A stretch of DNA of 25,729 nt. It comes from an uncultured Micrococcales bacterium (GTDB lineage: Bacteria > Actinomycetota > Actinomycetes > Actinomycetales > Microbacteriaceae). The stretch lies in the NCBI GenBank assembly GCA_903820955.1, contig CAIJJH010000035.1, forward strand, positions 1 to 25,729. Direction: 5' to 3'. Within the stretch, counting starts at the first letter, position 1. Every line of letters starts with the position of its first letter. Made by a program: the position numbers and the translations under genes. A model generated the notes under the pieces. That model was not told the origin of the DNA. It saw only the letters and a program-made list of their open reading frames with translations, and ran no database searches. Of this stretch, positions 14,581-23,902 are shown one piece after another.

Positions 14581-17178
14581 CTAGACTCGCGGCTTTTCGC
14601 GCATTTCGTAGGTCTCGATGATGTCTTCGAGCTCGAGATCGTTGAAGTCACTGAGTCCGATACCACACTCGAAGTCGGTCTTGACCTCGTTGGCGTCGTC
14701 CTTGAAGCGCTTCAGCGACTCGATCTTCTGACCCTCGGCGATTACTTCGCCGCGGCGAAGAACACGAGCCAGCGCGTTGCGCTTGATCGAGCCAGAGCGA
14801 ACGATCGAACCGGCGATGGTGCCGACCTTCGAAGACTTGAACAGTTCGCGAACCTCTGCGGTACCGAGCTGTGCTTCTTCGTATTCCGGCTTGAGCATGC
14901 CCTTAAGTGCATTCTCGATGTCTTCAAGCGCTGCGTAGATGACCGAGTAGTGACGAACGTCGACACCCTCGCGATCTGCGCGCTCCTTCGCCTTGTTGTC
15001 TGGGCGAACGTTGAAGCCAATGATGATTGCGTTGTCGACAGTTGCCAGGTTGACGTCCGACTCGGTAATCGCACCGACACCGCGGTGGATGATTCGAAGC
15101 TGAACGCTGTCGTCGACCTCGATCTTGAGCAGGGCGTCTTCGAGGGCTTCAACAGCACCCGAAACGTCACCCTTGATGACGAGGTTGAGCGATTCGACCT
15201 TGCCCTCTTCGAGAGCCTTGGTGAAGTCTTCGAGCGAGACGCGCTTGCGAGTCTTGGCAAGCAGAGCGTTGCGGTCGGCAGCTTCACGCTTTTCGGCGAT
15301 CTGGCGGGCCTGGCGCTCGTCTTCTGCCACCACGAAGGTGTCGCCGGCGCGAGGCACCGACTGAAGACCTAGAACCTGAACCGGACGGCTAGGGCCAGCC
15401 GATTCGAGTGCGTCACCGTTTTCGTTGAACATGGCGCGGACGCGTCCGTGAGCTGCACCGGCAACGATCGAGTCACCGACCTTCAGGGTTCCGGTCTGGA
15501 TCAGCACGGTAGCAACCGAGCCACGACCCTTGTCGAGGTTGGCTTCAATGGCAACACCGCGAGCGTCGCGGTTCGGGTTCGCACGGAGATCCAGGGCGGC
15601 GTCTGCGGTGAGCAGAACTGCGTCTAGAAGCTCGGGGATTCCCTGACCGGTCAGCGCCGAAACGTTTACGAACAAGACGTCGCCACCGTATTCCTCGGCA
15701 ACCAAGTTGAACTCGGTTAGCTGCTGGCGGATCTTGTCTGGGTTTGCGCCGTCCTTGTCGACCTTGTTTACGGCGACAACGATTGGCACGCCGGCAGACT
15801 GAGCGTGGTTCAGAGCCTCGATGGTCTGAGGCATGACGCCGTCGTCGGCGGCAACGACCAGGATCGCGATGTCGGTAACCTGCGCACCGCGGGCACGCAT
15901 GGCGGTGAACGCCTCGTGACCAGGTGTGTCGATGAAGGTGATCGCGCGGTCGATTCCGTCGTGCATTGCGTGCACCTGGTAAGCACCGATGTGCTGGGTG
16001 ATTCCGCCGGCTTCACCGGCCTGAACGTTGGCGTTACGAATCATGTCGAGCAAACGAGTCTTACCGTGGTCTACGTGACCCATCACGGTAACAACCGGTG
16101 GGCGCGCGGCGAGGTCTTCGTCTTCTTCGTCTAATTCGGTCGAGATGTCTAGGCCGAACGAGTCGAATAGTTCCTTCTCTTCGTCCTCCGGCGACACAAC
16201 TTCAATGCGGTAGCCGAGCTCGACGCCTAGAATCTCGAAGGTTTCGGCGTCTAGCGAAGCGGTTGCGGTAGCCATTTGACCGAGGTGGAATAGCACCGTG
16301 ATCAGCTGACCAGCATTGGCATCAATCTTGTCTGCGAAGTCCTGGATGCTTGCTCCACGACGAAGACGAATGACGGTGGAGCCGTCGCCACGAGGCACAA
16401 CTGCGCCACCGAGGCTCGGAGCCATTCTTTGTTCAAACTCTTCGCGCTTCGTACGCTTCGACTTGCGAGCCTTCGAGGCACCGCGCGAACCGCCCTTACC
16501 GAAAGCACCTGCAGTACCGCCACCGCGGCCGCGGCCACCGGCACCCGGACGAGCGCCGGCAAAACCACCGGCACCTGGAGCACCAGCACCTGCGCCGGCA
16601 CCTGCGCCACCAAAACCTGGACGTGCGCCACCAGGACCACCGGCACCTGCTGGGCGTGGTGCACCCGGGCGGCTAGGAGCGCCACCCGGACGACCCGGCG
16701 CGCCACCGGTGCGTGGAGCACCTGGAGCACCGGTGCGAGGGGCGCCTGGGCGACCCATGCCCTGACTGGTTGAGAACGGGTTGTTACCCGGGCGTGCCAT
16801 CGGGCGTGGAATACCCATGCCCTGGCTCGCGGCGAACGGGTTGTTGCCCGGACGCGGAATTCCTGGGGCGGCCGATGCCGGAGCATCTGTCTTCGGGGCA
16901 TCTGGGGCTGACTCAGCCTTTGGAGCCTCGGTTACCGGGGCTTCCTCGGTCTTTGGGGTCGCCGGCTTTGGAGTCGCCGCCTTGGGAGCAGCCTTAGGCT
17001 CTTCGACCTTTGGCTTAGCATTTGGGAACGCGTCGCGGAGCTTCTTAGCTACCGGAGGCGTGATTGTGGATGATCCACCCTTGACGAATTCGCCAAGTTC
17101 TTTAAGTTTGTCCAAAGCAATCTTGGTATCGATACCAAGTTCTTTAGCAATGTCGTAAACGCGGGGTAATGCCGCCAC
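14581..17178 (-). CDS. infB: translation initiation factor IF-2
   Basis: IF-2 is the GTPase that brings initiator tRNA to the ribosome. The 865 residues show an IF2-N domain (1-52), a Lys/Ala/Pro-rich then Gly/Pro/Arg/Ala-rich linker (53-250), a basic patch ([10 protein letters not shown], 236-245), a second IF2-N-like segment, then the G domain with G-H-V-D-H-G-K-T at 367-374, D-T-P-G-H-E-A-F and N-K-V-D, followed by domains II to IV. The linker holds a 20-residue tandem duplication (R-P-G-N-N-P-F near residues 109 and 129). The start is GTG at 17178 after AGGAGACAAA. The GC-rich linker creates long but spurious open frames on the other strand. Confidence 0.97.
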   Translation of the reverse strand: MAALPRVYDIAKELGIDTKIALDKLKELGEFVKGGSSTITPPVAKKLRDAFPNAKPKVEEPKAAPKAATPKPATPKTEEAPVTEAPKAESAPDAPKTDAPASAAPGIPRPGNNPFAASQGMGIPRPMARPGNNPFSTSQGMGRPGAPRTGAPGAPRTGGAPGRPGGAPSRPGAPRPAGAGGPGGARPGFGGAGAGAGAGAPGAGGFAGARPGAGGRGRGGGTAGAFGKGGSRGASKARKSKRTKREEFEQRMAPSLGGAVVPRGDGSTVIRLRRGASIQDFADKIDANAGQLITVLFHLGQMATATASLDAETFEILGVELGYRIEVVSPEDEEKELFDSFGLDISTELDEEDEDLAARPPVVTVMGHVDHGKTRLLDMIRNANVQAGEAGGITQHIGAYQVHAMHDGIDRAITFIDTPGHEAFTAMRARGAQVTDIAILVVAADDGVMPQTIEALNHAQSAGVPIVVAVNKVDKDGANPDKIRQQLTEFNLVAEEYGGDVLFVNVSALTGQGIPELLDAVLLTADAALDLRANPNRDARGVAIEANLDKGRGSVATVLIQTGTLKVGDSIVAGAAHGRVRAMFNENGDALESAGPSRPVQVLGLQSVPRAGDTFVVAEDERQARQIAEKREAADRNALLAKTRKRVSLEDFTKALEEGKVESLNLVIKGDVSGAVEALEDALLKIEVDDSVQLRIIHRGVGAITESDVNLATVDNAIIIGFNVRPDNKAKERADREGVDVRHYSVIYAALEDIENALKGMLKPEYEEAQLGTAEVRELFKSSKVGTIAGSIVRSGSIKRNALARVLRRGEVIAEGQKIESLKRFKDDANEVKTDFECGIGLSDFNDLELEDIIETYEMREKPRV

Positions 17179-17251
17179 TTTGTCTCCTGTCTGGGGCCTT
17201 CCCCATTCAGGTCAGGCCAGTTAAAGCTGTTGGGTACTCATTTCGAGCTAC
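17179..17251 (-). other. ylxR-infB spacer with small hairpin
   Basis: A 73-nt spacer. On the minus strand TGGGG-AAGG-CCCCA can form a 5-bp hairpin about 9 nt before the infB Shine-Dalgarno. Two ATGAGT triplet pairs start five- and six-codon frames that overlap by ATGA; I do not regard these as genes. Confidence 0.35.
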
Positions 17252-17515
17252 TCATTTTTGTGCCAACATCGTTTCTGCCTGTTCTATTTGTGCGGTTAGT
17301 GCCACGGTGTCGAACTGTTTCTTGGTTTTCAACGCTCTGCCAAAGGCCAAGCGAGTGATCGCCAGTTCTAAACAGTTCCTGCTCGGGTGAAGCCACGCGC
17401 CTCGCCCGGCTGCTTCGCGATCGAACACAAGGCTTTCACCCTGCGCGATAGCTCGCAGTAATTCGTGCTGTTTGGCGCGTTGACGACAGCCAACGCAAGT
17501 TCTAACAGGTTCCAT
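17252..17515 (-). CDS. ylxR: YlxR family RNA-binding protein
   Basis: An 87-residue YlxR (DUF448) protein. The family has been linked to RNA binding and to RNase P in other bacteria. The diagnostic N-terminus is R-T-C-V-G-C-R-Q-R, and the G-R-G-A-W-L-H and C-L-E-L-A segments follow, ending in a helix with F-G-R-A-L-K. The frame continues upstream to a TTG at 17536. I take the ATG at 17515 because the family begins just before R-T-C-V-G-C and GGCGGGG lies at a suitable distance upstream. It sits between nusA and infB, its normal position. Confidence 0.92.
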   Translation of the reverse strand: MEPVRTCVGCRQRAKQHELLRAIAQGESLVFDREAAGRGAWLHPSRNCLELAITRLAFGRALKTKKQFDTVALTAQIEQAETMLAQK

Positions 17516-17545
17516 TGTAACCCCGCCTGGCCTCAAGGTCTAGGA

Positions 17546-18556
17546 CTATTCGCCCTCGAGGATGCTTTCAGGCTGAATATCGATCTTCGCGCCGGTCAAA
17601 TCGGCAGCCAAACGGACGTTCTGGCCCTCTTTGCCGATGGCGAGCGAGAACTGGTAGTCGGGAACAAGAGCACGGACGTGTGGTCTGGCATCGACGTCGC
17701 CAGGAATCAGGTAAGCGCTCGAAACCTTGGCCGGTGAAAGGGCTTGGGTGACAAATTCGCAGATGTCTTCATCCCAGTCAACGATGTCGATCTTCTCTTC
17801 GTTGAGCTCAGCCGAAACGGCACGGACGCGAGCACCCAGGTTGCCGATGCAGGCTCCCTTGGCATTCAGTCCAGGCTCATTGGCGCGAACCGCGACCTTG
17901 GTGCGGTGGCCGGCTTCACGGGCAACCTGCATGATCTCGACCGAACCGGCCGCGATTTCTGGCACCTCGAGCGCGAAAAGCTTGCGAACCAGCATCTTGT
18001 GCCGGCGAGAGACGGTAACCATCGGGCCGCCGCGGGTACCACGCTCGACGCGAGTGATGTAGACGCGAATGCGCTTGCCGTGGGTGTATTCCTCGCCCGG
18101 AACCTGCTCTTCGGCCGGAAGCATGGCTTCGACGTCGCCGAGGCTGACCTGAATCAGGTGAGGCTTGGTGCCCTGCTGGATGGTTCCCATGACGATATCG
18201 CCGACTCGGCCGGCGAACTCGCCCATGAGCTCTTCGTCGGCGAGCGCACGCAGGCGCTGCATGATTACCTGCTTGGCTGAGGACGCGGCAATGCGTCCGA
18301 AGTTTTCTGGGGTGACGTCTTTTTCTTCGCCAACCGCGTTGCCCTCTTCGTCAACGTCCTTGGCAAAGATGTGCACGGCGCCGGTTGCGCGGTCTAGGTG
18401 GGCGCGAGAAGGGTGAGTCTGGTCGCGCTTGAGAAACACGCCTGTGGTTTTCAAATAGGCGGCGAGAATTGCGGCTTCAATGATTTCGACCAGTTCGCCG
18501 AAGGCAATGCCTCGGTCTGACTCGATCGTCTTCAGGATTCTCAAATCGATGTCCAT
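17546..18556 (-). CDS. nusA: transcription termination/antitermination factor NusA
   Basis: NusA binds RNA polymerase and nascent RNA to control pausing, termination and rRNA antitermination. The 336 residues comprise the N-terminal polymerase-binding domain (1-125), an S1 domain (about 130-200) and two KH domains (about 205-335) with K-G-A-C-I-G-N-L-G-A-R-V and A-I-G-K-E-G-Q-N-V-R-L-A loops. The C-terminal acidic repeats of E. coli NusA are absent, as is normal for Actinobacteria. The ATG at 18556 has AAAGGAG 5 nt upstream. The gene directly upstream is proS, at 19 nt, where rimP would be expected. Confidence 0.96.
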   Translation of the reverse strand: MDIDLRILKTIESDRGIAFGELVEIIEAAILAAYLKTTGVFLKRDQTHPSRAHLDRATGAVHIFAKDVDEEGNAVGEEKDVTPENFGRIAASSAKQVIMQRLRALADEELMGEFAGRVGDIVMGTIQQGTKPHLIQVSLGDVEAMLPAEEQVPGEEYTHGKRIRVYITRVERGTRGGPMVTVSRRHKMLVRKLFALEVPEIAAGSVEIMQVAREAGHRTKVAVRANEPGLNAKGACIGNLGARVRAVSAELNEEKIDIVDWDEDICEFVTQALSPAKVSSAYLIPGDVDARPHVRALVPDYQFSLAIGKEGQNVRLAADLTGAKIDIQPESILEGE

Positions 18557-18575
18557 GAAGACTCCTTTTCAGTTA

Positions 18576-20315
18576 TTAAATAATTTCTTGCAGTGCCGAG
18601 TCTAACCCGACAGTGCGGCGCTCACCAGAGCGGCGATCCCAAAGGTCGACCTCACCGGTTTCGATGCCGCGACCACAGATCACAATGTTTGGCACGCCGA
18701 TTAGTTCGGCGTCGGAGAACTTGACTCCCGGGCTCACCTTTAGGCGATCGTCGAGAATCACGGTCTTGCCCTTGGCTTCGAGATCGGCAGCGAGCTTCTC
18801 GGCCGCCTCGTAGATGGCTTCATCCTTGCCAGCAGCCACGATGTAGACATCTGCGGGGCTAACCGACTCAGGCCAGATCAGGCCCTTTTCGTCACGGTTT
18901 GCCTCGGCTAGCACCGCGATGATGCGAGTCACACCGATTCCGTAAGAACCCATGGTCACCGTGACCAGCTTGCCGTTTTCGTCGAGGACCTTGAGATCTA
19001 GAGCTTCGGCATACTTGCGACCGAGCTGGAAGACGTGGCCGATCTCGATTCCGCGAGCCAGTTCGAGCGGGCCGGAGCCGTCTGGGGCTGGATCGCCGGC
19101 GCGCACCTCGGCGATGTCCTTGATGCCGTCAGCCTCAAAGTCGCGGCCGTAAACCAAATCGAAGACGTGCTTCTCTTTTTGGTTGGCCCCGGTCACCCAG
19201 GCGGTGCCAGAGACGACACGAGGGTCAACGAAGTACTTGATGCCGGTGAAGCCACCCTGCTTCGGGCCGATGTAGCCCTTTACCAGCTCTGGGTTCTTGG
19301 CGAAGTCTTCTTCGGTAGCCTGCTCAACCTCGTTCGGTGCAAAAGCTGCCTCGGCACGCTTTGCGTCAACCTCACGGTCGCCAGGAACACCGACCATGAC
19401 TAGCGAGCGCTTGCCCTCGGGTGAGGTAAGGGCGAGAACCACGTTCTTCAGGGTGTCGGCGGCGACCCAATCGCGGCCATCGGCGCGCTTCACATTGGCG
19501 TTGGCGAGGGCGACCAGGGTTGCGATGGTTGGAGTCTTTGGTGAGTCGTGAACCACGGCAGCCGGCTGCCCCTCAATCGGTAGCGCCGGTGGCGCTGGGG
19601 TTACCACTGCCTCGACGTTTGCTGCGTAGCCACCCGGCGAGCGCACGAAGGTGTCTTCACCGATCGGGCTAGGGCTTAGGAATTCTTCGGAGGCGCTGCC
19701 GCCCATGGCGCCGGCGTCTGCCTTGACGATCACGTATTCGACACCGAGACGCGTGAAGATGCGCTCGTAGGCATCACGCTGGGCTTGGTATGCACGAACG
19801 AGTCCGGCGTCATCCACGTCGAATGAGTAGGCGTCCTTCATTACGAACTCGCGGCCGCGGAGAAGGCCTGCGCGCGGGCGAGCTTCGTCGCGGTACTTGT
19901 TCTGAATCTGGTACAGACAAACTGGCAGGTCTTTGTATGAGGAGTAGAGGTCTTTCACCAAGAGGGTGAACATCTCTTCGTGGGTCGGGGCGAGCAGGTA
20001 GTCGGCCTTCTTGCGGTCTTGCAGGCGAAACAGATTGTCGCCGTATTCGGTCCAGCGACCCGTTATCTCAAAAGGTTCGCGTGGCAAAAGGGCCGGGAAG
20101 AAAACTTCTTGAGCGCCGGCATTGGCCATTTCTTCGCGAACGATCTTCTCGACCTTAGCCTTCACGGCAAGGCCAAGCGGCAACCAGGTGTAAACACCGG
20201 GCGCGGCACGGCGAATGTATCCGGCTCGAAGGAGCAACTTGTGGCTATCAACCTCAGCCTCGGCCGGGTCTTCGCGCAATGTGCGAAGGAACAGGTTTGA
20301 CAGGCGAATAGGCAT
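18576..20315 (-). CDS. proS: prolyl-tRNA synthetase
   Basis: ProS charges tRNA-Pro. The 579 residues fit the bacterial-type class II enzyme: L-L-A-P-T-H-E-E at 107-114, motif 2 [17 protein letters not shown] at 141-157, motif 3 G-S-Y-G-I-G-V-T-R near 460, and the C-terminal anticodon-binding domain. The insertion between motifs 2 and 3 (about 225-405) is the editing domain that clears alanyl-tRNA-Pro, including K-R-A-D-G-R-D-W. The ATG at 20315 is 7 nt past the ispG stop. AAGAGA serves as a modest Shine-Dalgarno. The close spacing to ispG and nusA suggests one transcript. Confidence 0.96.
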   Translation of the reverse strand: MPIRLSNLFLRTLREDPAEAEVDSHKLLLRAGYIRRAAPGVYTWLPLGLAVKAKVEKIVREEMANAGAQEVFFPALLPREPFEITGRWTEYGDNLFRLQDRKKADYLLAPTHEEMFTLLVKDLYSSYKDLPVCLYQIQNKYRDEARPRAGLLRGREFVMKDAYSFDVDDAGLVRAYQAQRDAYERIFTRLGVEYVIVKADAGAMGGSASEEFLSPSPIGEDTFVRSPGGYAANVEAVVTPAPPALPIEGQPAAVVHDSPKTPTIATLVALANANVKRADGRDWVAADTLKNVVLALTSPEGKRSLVMVGVPGDREVDAKRAEAAFAPNEVEQATEEDFAKNPELVKGYIGPKQGGFTGIKYFVDPRVVSGTAWVTGANQKEKHVFDLVYGRDFEADGIKDIAEVRAGDPAPDGSGPLELARGIEIGHVFQLGRKYAEALDLKVLDENGKLVTVTMGSYGIGVTRIIAVLAEANRDEKGLIWPESVSPADVYIVAAGKDEAIYEAAEKLAADLEAKGKTVILDDRLKVSPGVKFSDAELIGVPNIVICGRGIETGEVDLWDRRSGERRTVGLDSALQEII

Positions 20316-20322
20316 TGGTCTC

Positions 20323-21480
20323 TTACTTCTGGGCTACGACGACTTGGGCTGAACCGACCAGGTTTGGATCCATGGTGGCGGCAAGGCGGTTTGCCTCTTC
20401 GATGAGCGTTGCGACGATTTCGCTCTCGGGCACGGTCTTGATTACCTCACCCTTGACGAAAATCTGGCCCTTGCCGTTACCCGAAGCGACGCCTAGGTCT
20501 GCTTCACGAGCCTCACCCGGACCATTGACCACGCAACCCATAACGGCGACGCGAAGCGGAACGGTCATCTTTTCGAGACCCTTGGTGACGTCGTTGGCGA
20601 GGGTGTAAACATCGACCTGGGCGCGGCCGCAGGATGGGCAAGAAACGATTTCTAGTTTGCGAGGTCTGAGGTTTAGCGACTCGAGAATCTGCGAGCCAAC
20701 CTTGATCTCTTCTACCGGCGGGGCCGAGAGTGAAACGCGAATGGTGTCGCCGATTCCCTTAGAGAGAAGCGAACCAAAGGCAACGGAAGATTTGATCGTG
20801 CCCTGGAACGCAGGCCCGGCCTCGGTCACGCCGAGGTGAAGTGGCCAGTCACCCTGTTCCGAGAGCAATTCGTAGGCGCGCACCATCACGACCGGGTCGT
20901 TGTGCTTCACCGAAATCTTGAAGTCGTGGAAGTCGTGCTCTTCGAACAGCGATGCTTCCCAAACGGCCGACTCGACGAGGGCCTCGGGGGTTGCCTTGCC
21001 GTACTTCTGCATCAGGCGCGGGTCTAGCGAACCGGCGTTCACACCGATACGAATCGAAACACCGGCGTCCTTGGCAGCCTTGGCAATAGCGCCAACTTGG
21101 TCGTCAAACTGGCGGATGTTGCCAGGGTTCACGCGAACCGCACCGCAACCGGCGTCGATTGCCTGAAAAACGTACTTTGGCTGAAAGTGGATGTCAGCGA
21201 TTACTGGTATCTGTGACTTGCGTGCGATCAGGTGAAGTCGGTCGGCGTCGTCCTGGCTTGGCACAGCAACGCGAACGATGTCGCAACCCGATGCGGTTAG
21301 CTCGGCGATCTGCTGCAGAGTGGCGTTTACATCGGTGGTCCGAGTCGTGCACATCGACTGAACCGAGATTGGTGCGTCGCCGCCAACGGCGACCTTGCCC
21401 ACCATAATCTGGCGAGTCTTGCGCCTTGGAGCGAGCACTGGGGGCGGAGTCTTGCGAGGTCCGAGATTGATTGCAGCCAC
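20323..21480 (-). CDS. ispG: 4-hydroxy-3-methylbut-2-enyl diphosphate synthase
   Basis: IspG (GcpE) reduces methylerythritol cyclodiphosphate to HMBPP, the penultimate step of the MEP isoprenoid pathway, using a 4Fe-4S cluster. The 385 residues include the TIM-barrel part with Q-S-M-C-T-T and V-R-V-N-P-G-N-I, and the cluster-ligand cysteines C281, C284 (S-C-P-S-C-G-R) and C316 (G-C-V-V-N-G-P-G-E). The N-terminal [12 protein letters not shown] extension is shared with mycobacterial GcpE and supports the GTG at 21480, although no Shine-Dalgarno is visible. It follows rseP by 17 nt in the classic dxr-rip1-ispG arrangement. Confidence 0.96.
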   Translation of the reverse strand: MAAINLGPRKTPPPVLAPRRKTRQIMVGKVAVGGDAPISVQSMCTTRTTDVNATLQQIAELTASGCDIVRVAVPSQDDADRLHLIARKSQIPVIADIHFQPKYVFQAIDAGCGAVRVNPGNIRQFDDQVGAIAKAAKDAGVSIRIGVNAGSLDPRLMQKYGKATPEALVESAVWEASLFEEHDFHDFKISVKHNDPVVMVRAYELLSEQGDWPLHLGVTEAGPAFQGTIKSSVAFGSLLSKGIGDTIRVSLSAPPVEEIKVGSQILESLNLRPRKLEIVSCPSCGRAQVDVYTLANDVTKGLEKMTVPLRVAVMGCVVNGPGEAREADLGVASGNGKGQIFVKGEVIKTVPESEIVATLIEEANRLAATMDPNLVGSAQVVVAQK

Positions 21481-21497
21481 GGACTAATTCTAAAACG

Positions 21498-22733
21498 CTA
21501 GAACACGATTGGGTTCACGACATCGGCGAAGACGACCATGATTCCCGCTAAAAACAAAACGATGAACATCAGCTGCGCTATCGGTGCCATCAGCGCGGTG
21601 TCGACCGGGCCGGGGTCTTTTTTACGAAGAACCTTGAAGGCTCCGCGCTTGAGGTATTCGTAAACGCCACCGGCAATGTGCCCGCCGTCTAGCGGTGGCA
21701 GAGGAATCATGTTGAACACGAAAAGTGCGATGTTGAGCGAACCTAGCAGGTAGATCCAGTAGGCGAACGAGTCGACCTTCGTGGACGCCTCGGCGACACC
21801 AACGATAGATACGGCGCCGTTCGGGTCACGCTGCTGCGAAAGAACGGTTCGTTCAACTGTGTTGTAAACCTGCTGGGGGAAGCTGCCGATTATGCCGAAG
21901 GTGCCGGAGACAACCGAACCCGCCTGATTGAAACTGTCTGAGAAACTAGTCGGCACCGCTTTTTCGGCAAACGAAACCCCGATGAAACGAGCGGTATGGG
22001 TCTTTTGCTGACCGGTTTTGGCGTCGATGTATGGCAACTTTGCCCAAGCCGCCGGCAAGGTCACAGTTACGGTCTCACCTTGTCGAAGCAGGGTCATCTC
22101 AATTGGCGCGCGGCTCGCTTGGATCGCCGTCTGAACTTGCGCATAGCTGGCAACAGACTTTCCGTCGATGGCCAAAACCTTGTCTCCCGCTAGGATTCCG
22201 GCTGCGACAGCGGGAGTCGGCACGGCATCAGCCAGACATTTGCCCTGAGTCATTGCCGCCACGCAGGGCACAACATTCTTTACGCTCGTGGTGGATTGCA
22301 TGCTTCCAACCGAAACGAAGACGCTGGTCAGCAAGACCATGCCGATGATTAGGTTTGTGACTGGGCCACCAAACATGATGATGATGCGCTTCCAGGCCGG
22401 CAGGCTGTAGAGCGTGCGCGTGCCTTCATCGCCATCCTGCATGAATTCAGAGTGCGCGCCTCGAGCCTGCGCAATCAGGCGGCCAAATGGGCGCTTGGCA
22501 TCCTTGCCCTTGCGATCTGGCGGATACATGCCGATCATCGTGATGTAACCACCGAGCGGAATCAGTCTGAACGAATACTCGGTTTCACCGATCTTCTTCG
22601 AAAACAATTTGGGCCCGAAACCGATTGCCCAGTGCGGCACGCGAACACCGAAGAGTTTTGCGGGAATCAGGTGGCCGAACTCGTGCAAGCCGATCGAAAG
22701 TGCCAAGCCGATGATGATGACGATGATGCCCAT
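21498..22733 (-). CDS. rseP: M50 site-2 protease (Rip1/RseP type)
   Basis: An intramembrane zinc protease, probably cleaving anti-sigma factors or other membrane substrates; the mycobacterial orthologue is Rip1. The 411 residues show H-E-F-G-H at 17-21 in the first helix, a PDZ domain at roughly 180-230 (G-D-K-V-L-A-I-D-G-K-S-V), and the second metal-site motif P-L-P-P-L-D-G-G-H near 343-351 in a later helix. About four transmembrane segments are present. The start is ATG at 22733, 34 nt after the dxr stop, with a weak Shine-Dalgarno. Placement between dxr and ispG is conserved in Actinobacteria although the protease has no enzymatic link to isoprenoid synthesis. Confidence 0.94.
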   Translation of the reverse strand: MGIIVIIIGLALSIGLHEFGHLIPAKLFGVRVPHWAIGFGPKLFSKKIGETEYSFRLIPLGGYITMIGMYPPDRKGKDAKRPFGRLIAQARGAHSEFMQDGDEGTRTLYSLPAWKRIIIMFGGPVTNLIIGMVLLTSVFVSVGSMQSTTSVKNVVPCVAAMTQGKCLADAVPTPAVAAGILAGDKVLAIDGKSVASYAQVQTAIQASRAPIEMTLLRQGETVTVTLPAAWAKLPYIDAKTGQQKTHTARFIGVSFAEKAVPTSFSDSFNQAGSVVSGTFGIIGSFPQQVYNTVERTVLSQQRDPNGAVSIVGVAEASTKVDSFAYWIYLLGSLNIALFVFNMIPLPPLDGGHIAGGVYEYLKRGAFKVLRKKDPGPVDTALMAPIAQLMFIVLFLAGIMVVFADVVNPIVF

Positions 22734-22767
22734 GGGAGAAACCTAACCGAGAAGTCTGACAATTTGC

Positions 22768-23853
22768 CTAGCAGGCGGTCGCGATCTGGGCGTTGGCCCG
22801 CTCGCGTGCCCAAACCTCGGCTGCGAGGACGCCGGCGAGAGAGAGTTCGGTCTCCGGAGTGTGTGCGTCCACGACTCGCTCAATGAGGTCGACGATCTGA
22901 TTGAAGCCGATTCTGCCCTGGTGGAAGGCCTCGACGGCCTCCTCGTTTGCAGCGTTGTAGACGGCTGGGAACGTGAACCCTGCCGAACCGACCTGGCGAG
23001 CGAGTGAGACGGCCTTGAAAACCTTTTCGTCGAGCGGTTCGAAGCTCCAGTTGTGACTTTGGGTCCAATCCAGCGCCGGAGAAACGTTTGCTAGCCGCTC
23101 GGGCCAAGACATTCCGAGGGCAATCGGCAGCTTCATGTTTGGCGGTGAAGCCTGAGCGATCACTGAGCCGTCGATGAACTCGACCATCGAGTGCACGACC
23201 GATTGCGGGTGAACCGTTACCTCGATCCGTTCAAAGGGAATGCCGAACAGCAGGTGCGCCTCGATGATTTCGAGACCCTTGTTTACGAGAGTCGCCGAGT
23301 TGGTGGTAACCACTTTGCCCATCACCCAGGTCGGGTGCTTGAGCGCTTGTTCCGGAGTGACAGACTCGAGCTGCTCGCGTGACCAGCCGCGGAAAGGGCC
23401 ACCCGAGGCGGTCAAGATCAACTTTCTAACCTGTGCGGTTTCACCCGCCAGCAAACACTGAGCCAGCGCCGAATGTTCGCTATCAACCGGGACAATCTGG
23501 CCGGGCTTGGCCAGTTCGGTCACCAGGCGACCACCGACGATAAGCGACTCCTTGTTGGCCAACGCGAGGGTCTTGCCCGTGCGAAGAGCAGCCAACGTGG
23601 GCGCCAAGCCGATGGATCCGGTGATTCCGTTCACCACGACGTCCGCGTTGGTTGTTTCGACCAGTTCGGTTGCCGCCTCAGCGCCGAGAACGGCCTTTTT
23701 CACGCCAAAGGCGTGGGCCTGCGACTCGAGCAACTCGCTGTTGGTGCCGGCGGCCAAACCGACGACTTCGAAGCGGTCAGAGTTGGCTGCGATGACCTCG
23801 AGGGCTTGAGTTCCGATGGATCCGGTGGATCCGAGGATGATTACGCGGCGCAT
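22768..23853 (-). CDS. dxr: 1-deoxy-D-xylulose 5-phosphate reductoisomerase
   Basis: Dxr converts DXP to MEP with NADPH, the first committed step of the MEP pathway. The 361 residues have the nucleotide loop G-S-T-G-S-I-G at 8-14, A-L-A-N-K-E-S-L at 97-104, the metal ligands D124 and E126 (P-V-D-S-E-H-S-A-L) and E195 (N-K-G-L-E), and A-S-G-G-P-F. It is shorter than E. coli (398) or mycobacterial Dxr. By eye, about 13 residues are missing between strands near residue 55, and the C-terminal tail is trimmed. The ATG at 23853 has no properly spaced Shine-Dalgarno and may be the 5' end of the mRNA. It heads the operon and diverges from gabT. Confidence 0.95.
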   Translation of the reverse strand: MRRVIILGSTGSIGTQALEVIAANSDRFEVVGLAAGTNSELLESQAHAFGVKKAVLGAEAATELVETTNADVVVNGITGSIGLAPTLAALRTGKTLALANKESLIVGGRLVTELAKPGQIVPVDSEHSALAQCLLAGETAQVRKLILTASGGPFRGWSREQLESVTPEQALKHPTWVMGKVVTTNSATLVNKGLEIIEAHLLFGIPFERIEVTVHPQSVVHSMVEFIDGSVIAQASPPNMKLPIALGMSWPERLANVSPALDWTQSHNWSFEPLDEKVFKAVSLARQVGSAGFTFPAVYNAANEEAVEAFHQGRIGFNQIVDLIERVVDAHTPETELSLAGVLAAEVWARERANAQIATAC

Positions 23854-23902
23854 CCTTCAATCTTGCCACCCATCCACTCCCCCGCAGGCTTAGACTTGAG
23901 GC
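23854..23902. promoter_or_regulatory. divergent dxr/gabT promoter spacer, probably leaderless
   Basis: A 49-bp spacer. On the plus strand TAGACT (23891-23896) lies 6 nt before the gabT ATG, which is where a -10 box would sit for a transcript beginning at the start codon. On the minus strand CAAGAT is also 6 nt before the dxr ATG. No -35 box is clear in either direction. The only purine stretches (GAGG, AAGG) are one base or less from the start codons, too close for a Shine-Dalgarno. Confidence 0.4.

Noticed and set aside
14560..15372. 270-codon open frame on the plus strand
   Set aside because: It is antisense to the conserved C-terminal domains of infB and has no recognisable motif; the infB frame is certain.
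16302..16901. Open frames of 100-200 codons on both strands across the infB linker (e.g. 16316-16765 plus, 16302-16901 minus second frame)
   Set aside because: Their Pro/Ala/Arg- or Thr/Ala-rich translations simply mirror the GC-rich Gly/Pro coding of IF-2 in other frames; no Shine-Dalgarno or family similarity.
17210..17251. Two overlapping minimal frames (ATGAGT...) before infB as a leader peptide pair
   Set aside because: Five and six codons, no Shine-Dalgarno and no run of regulatory codons.
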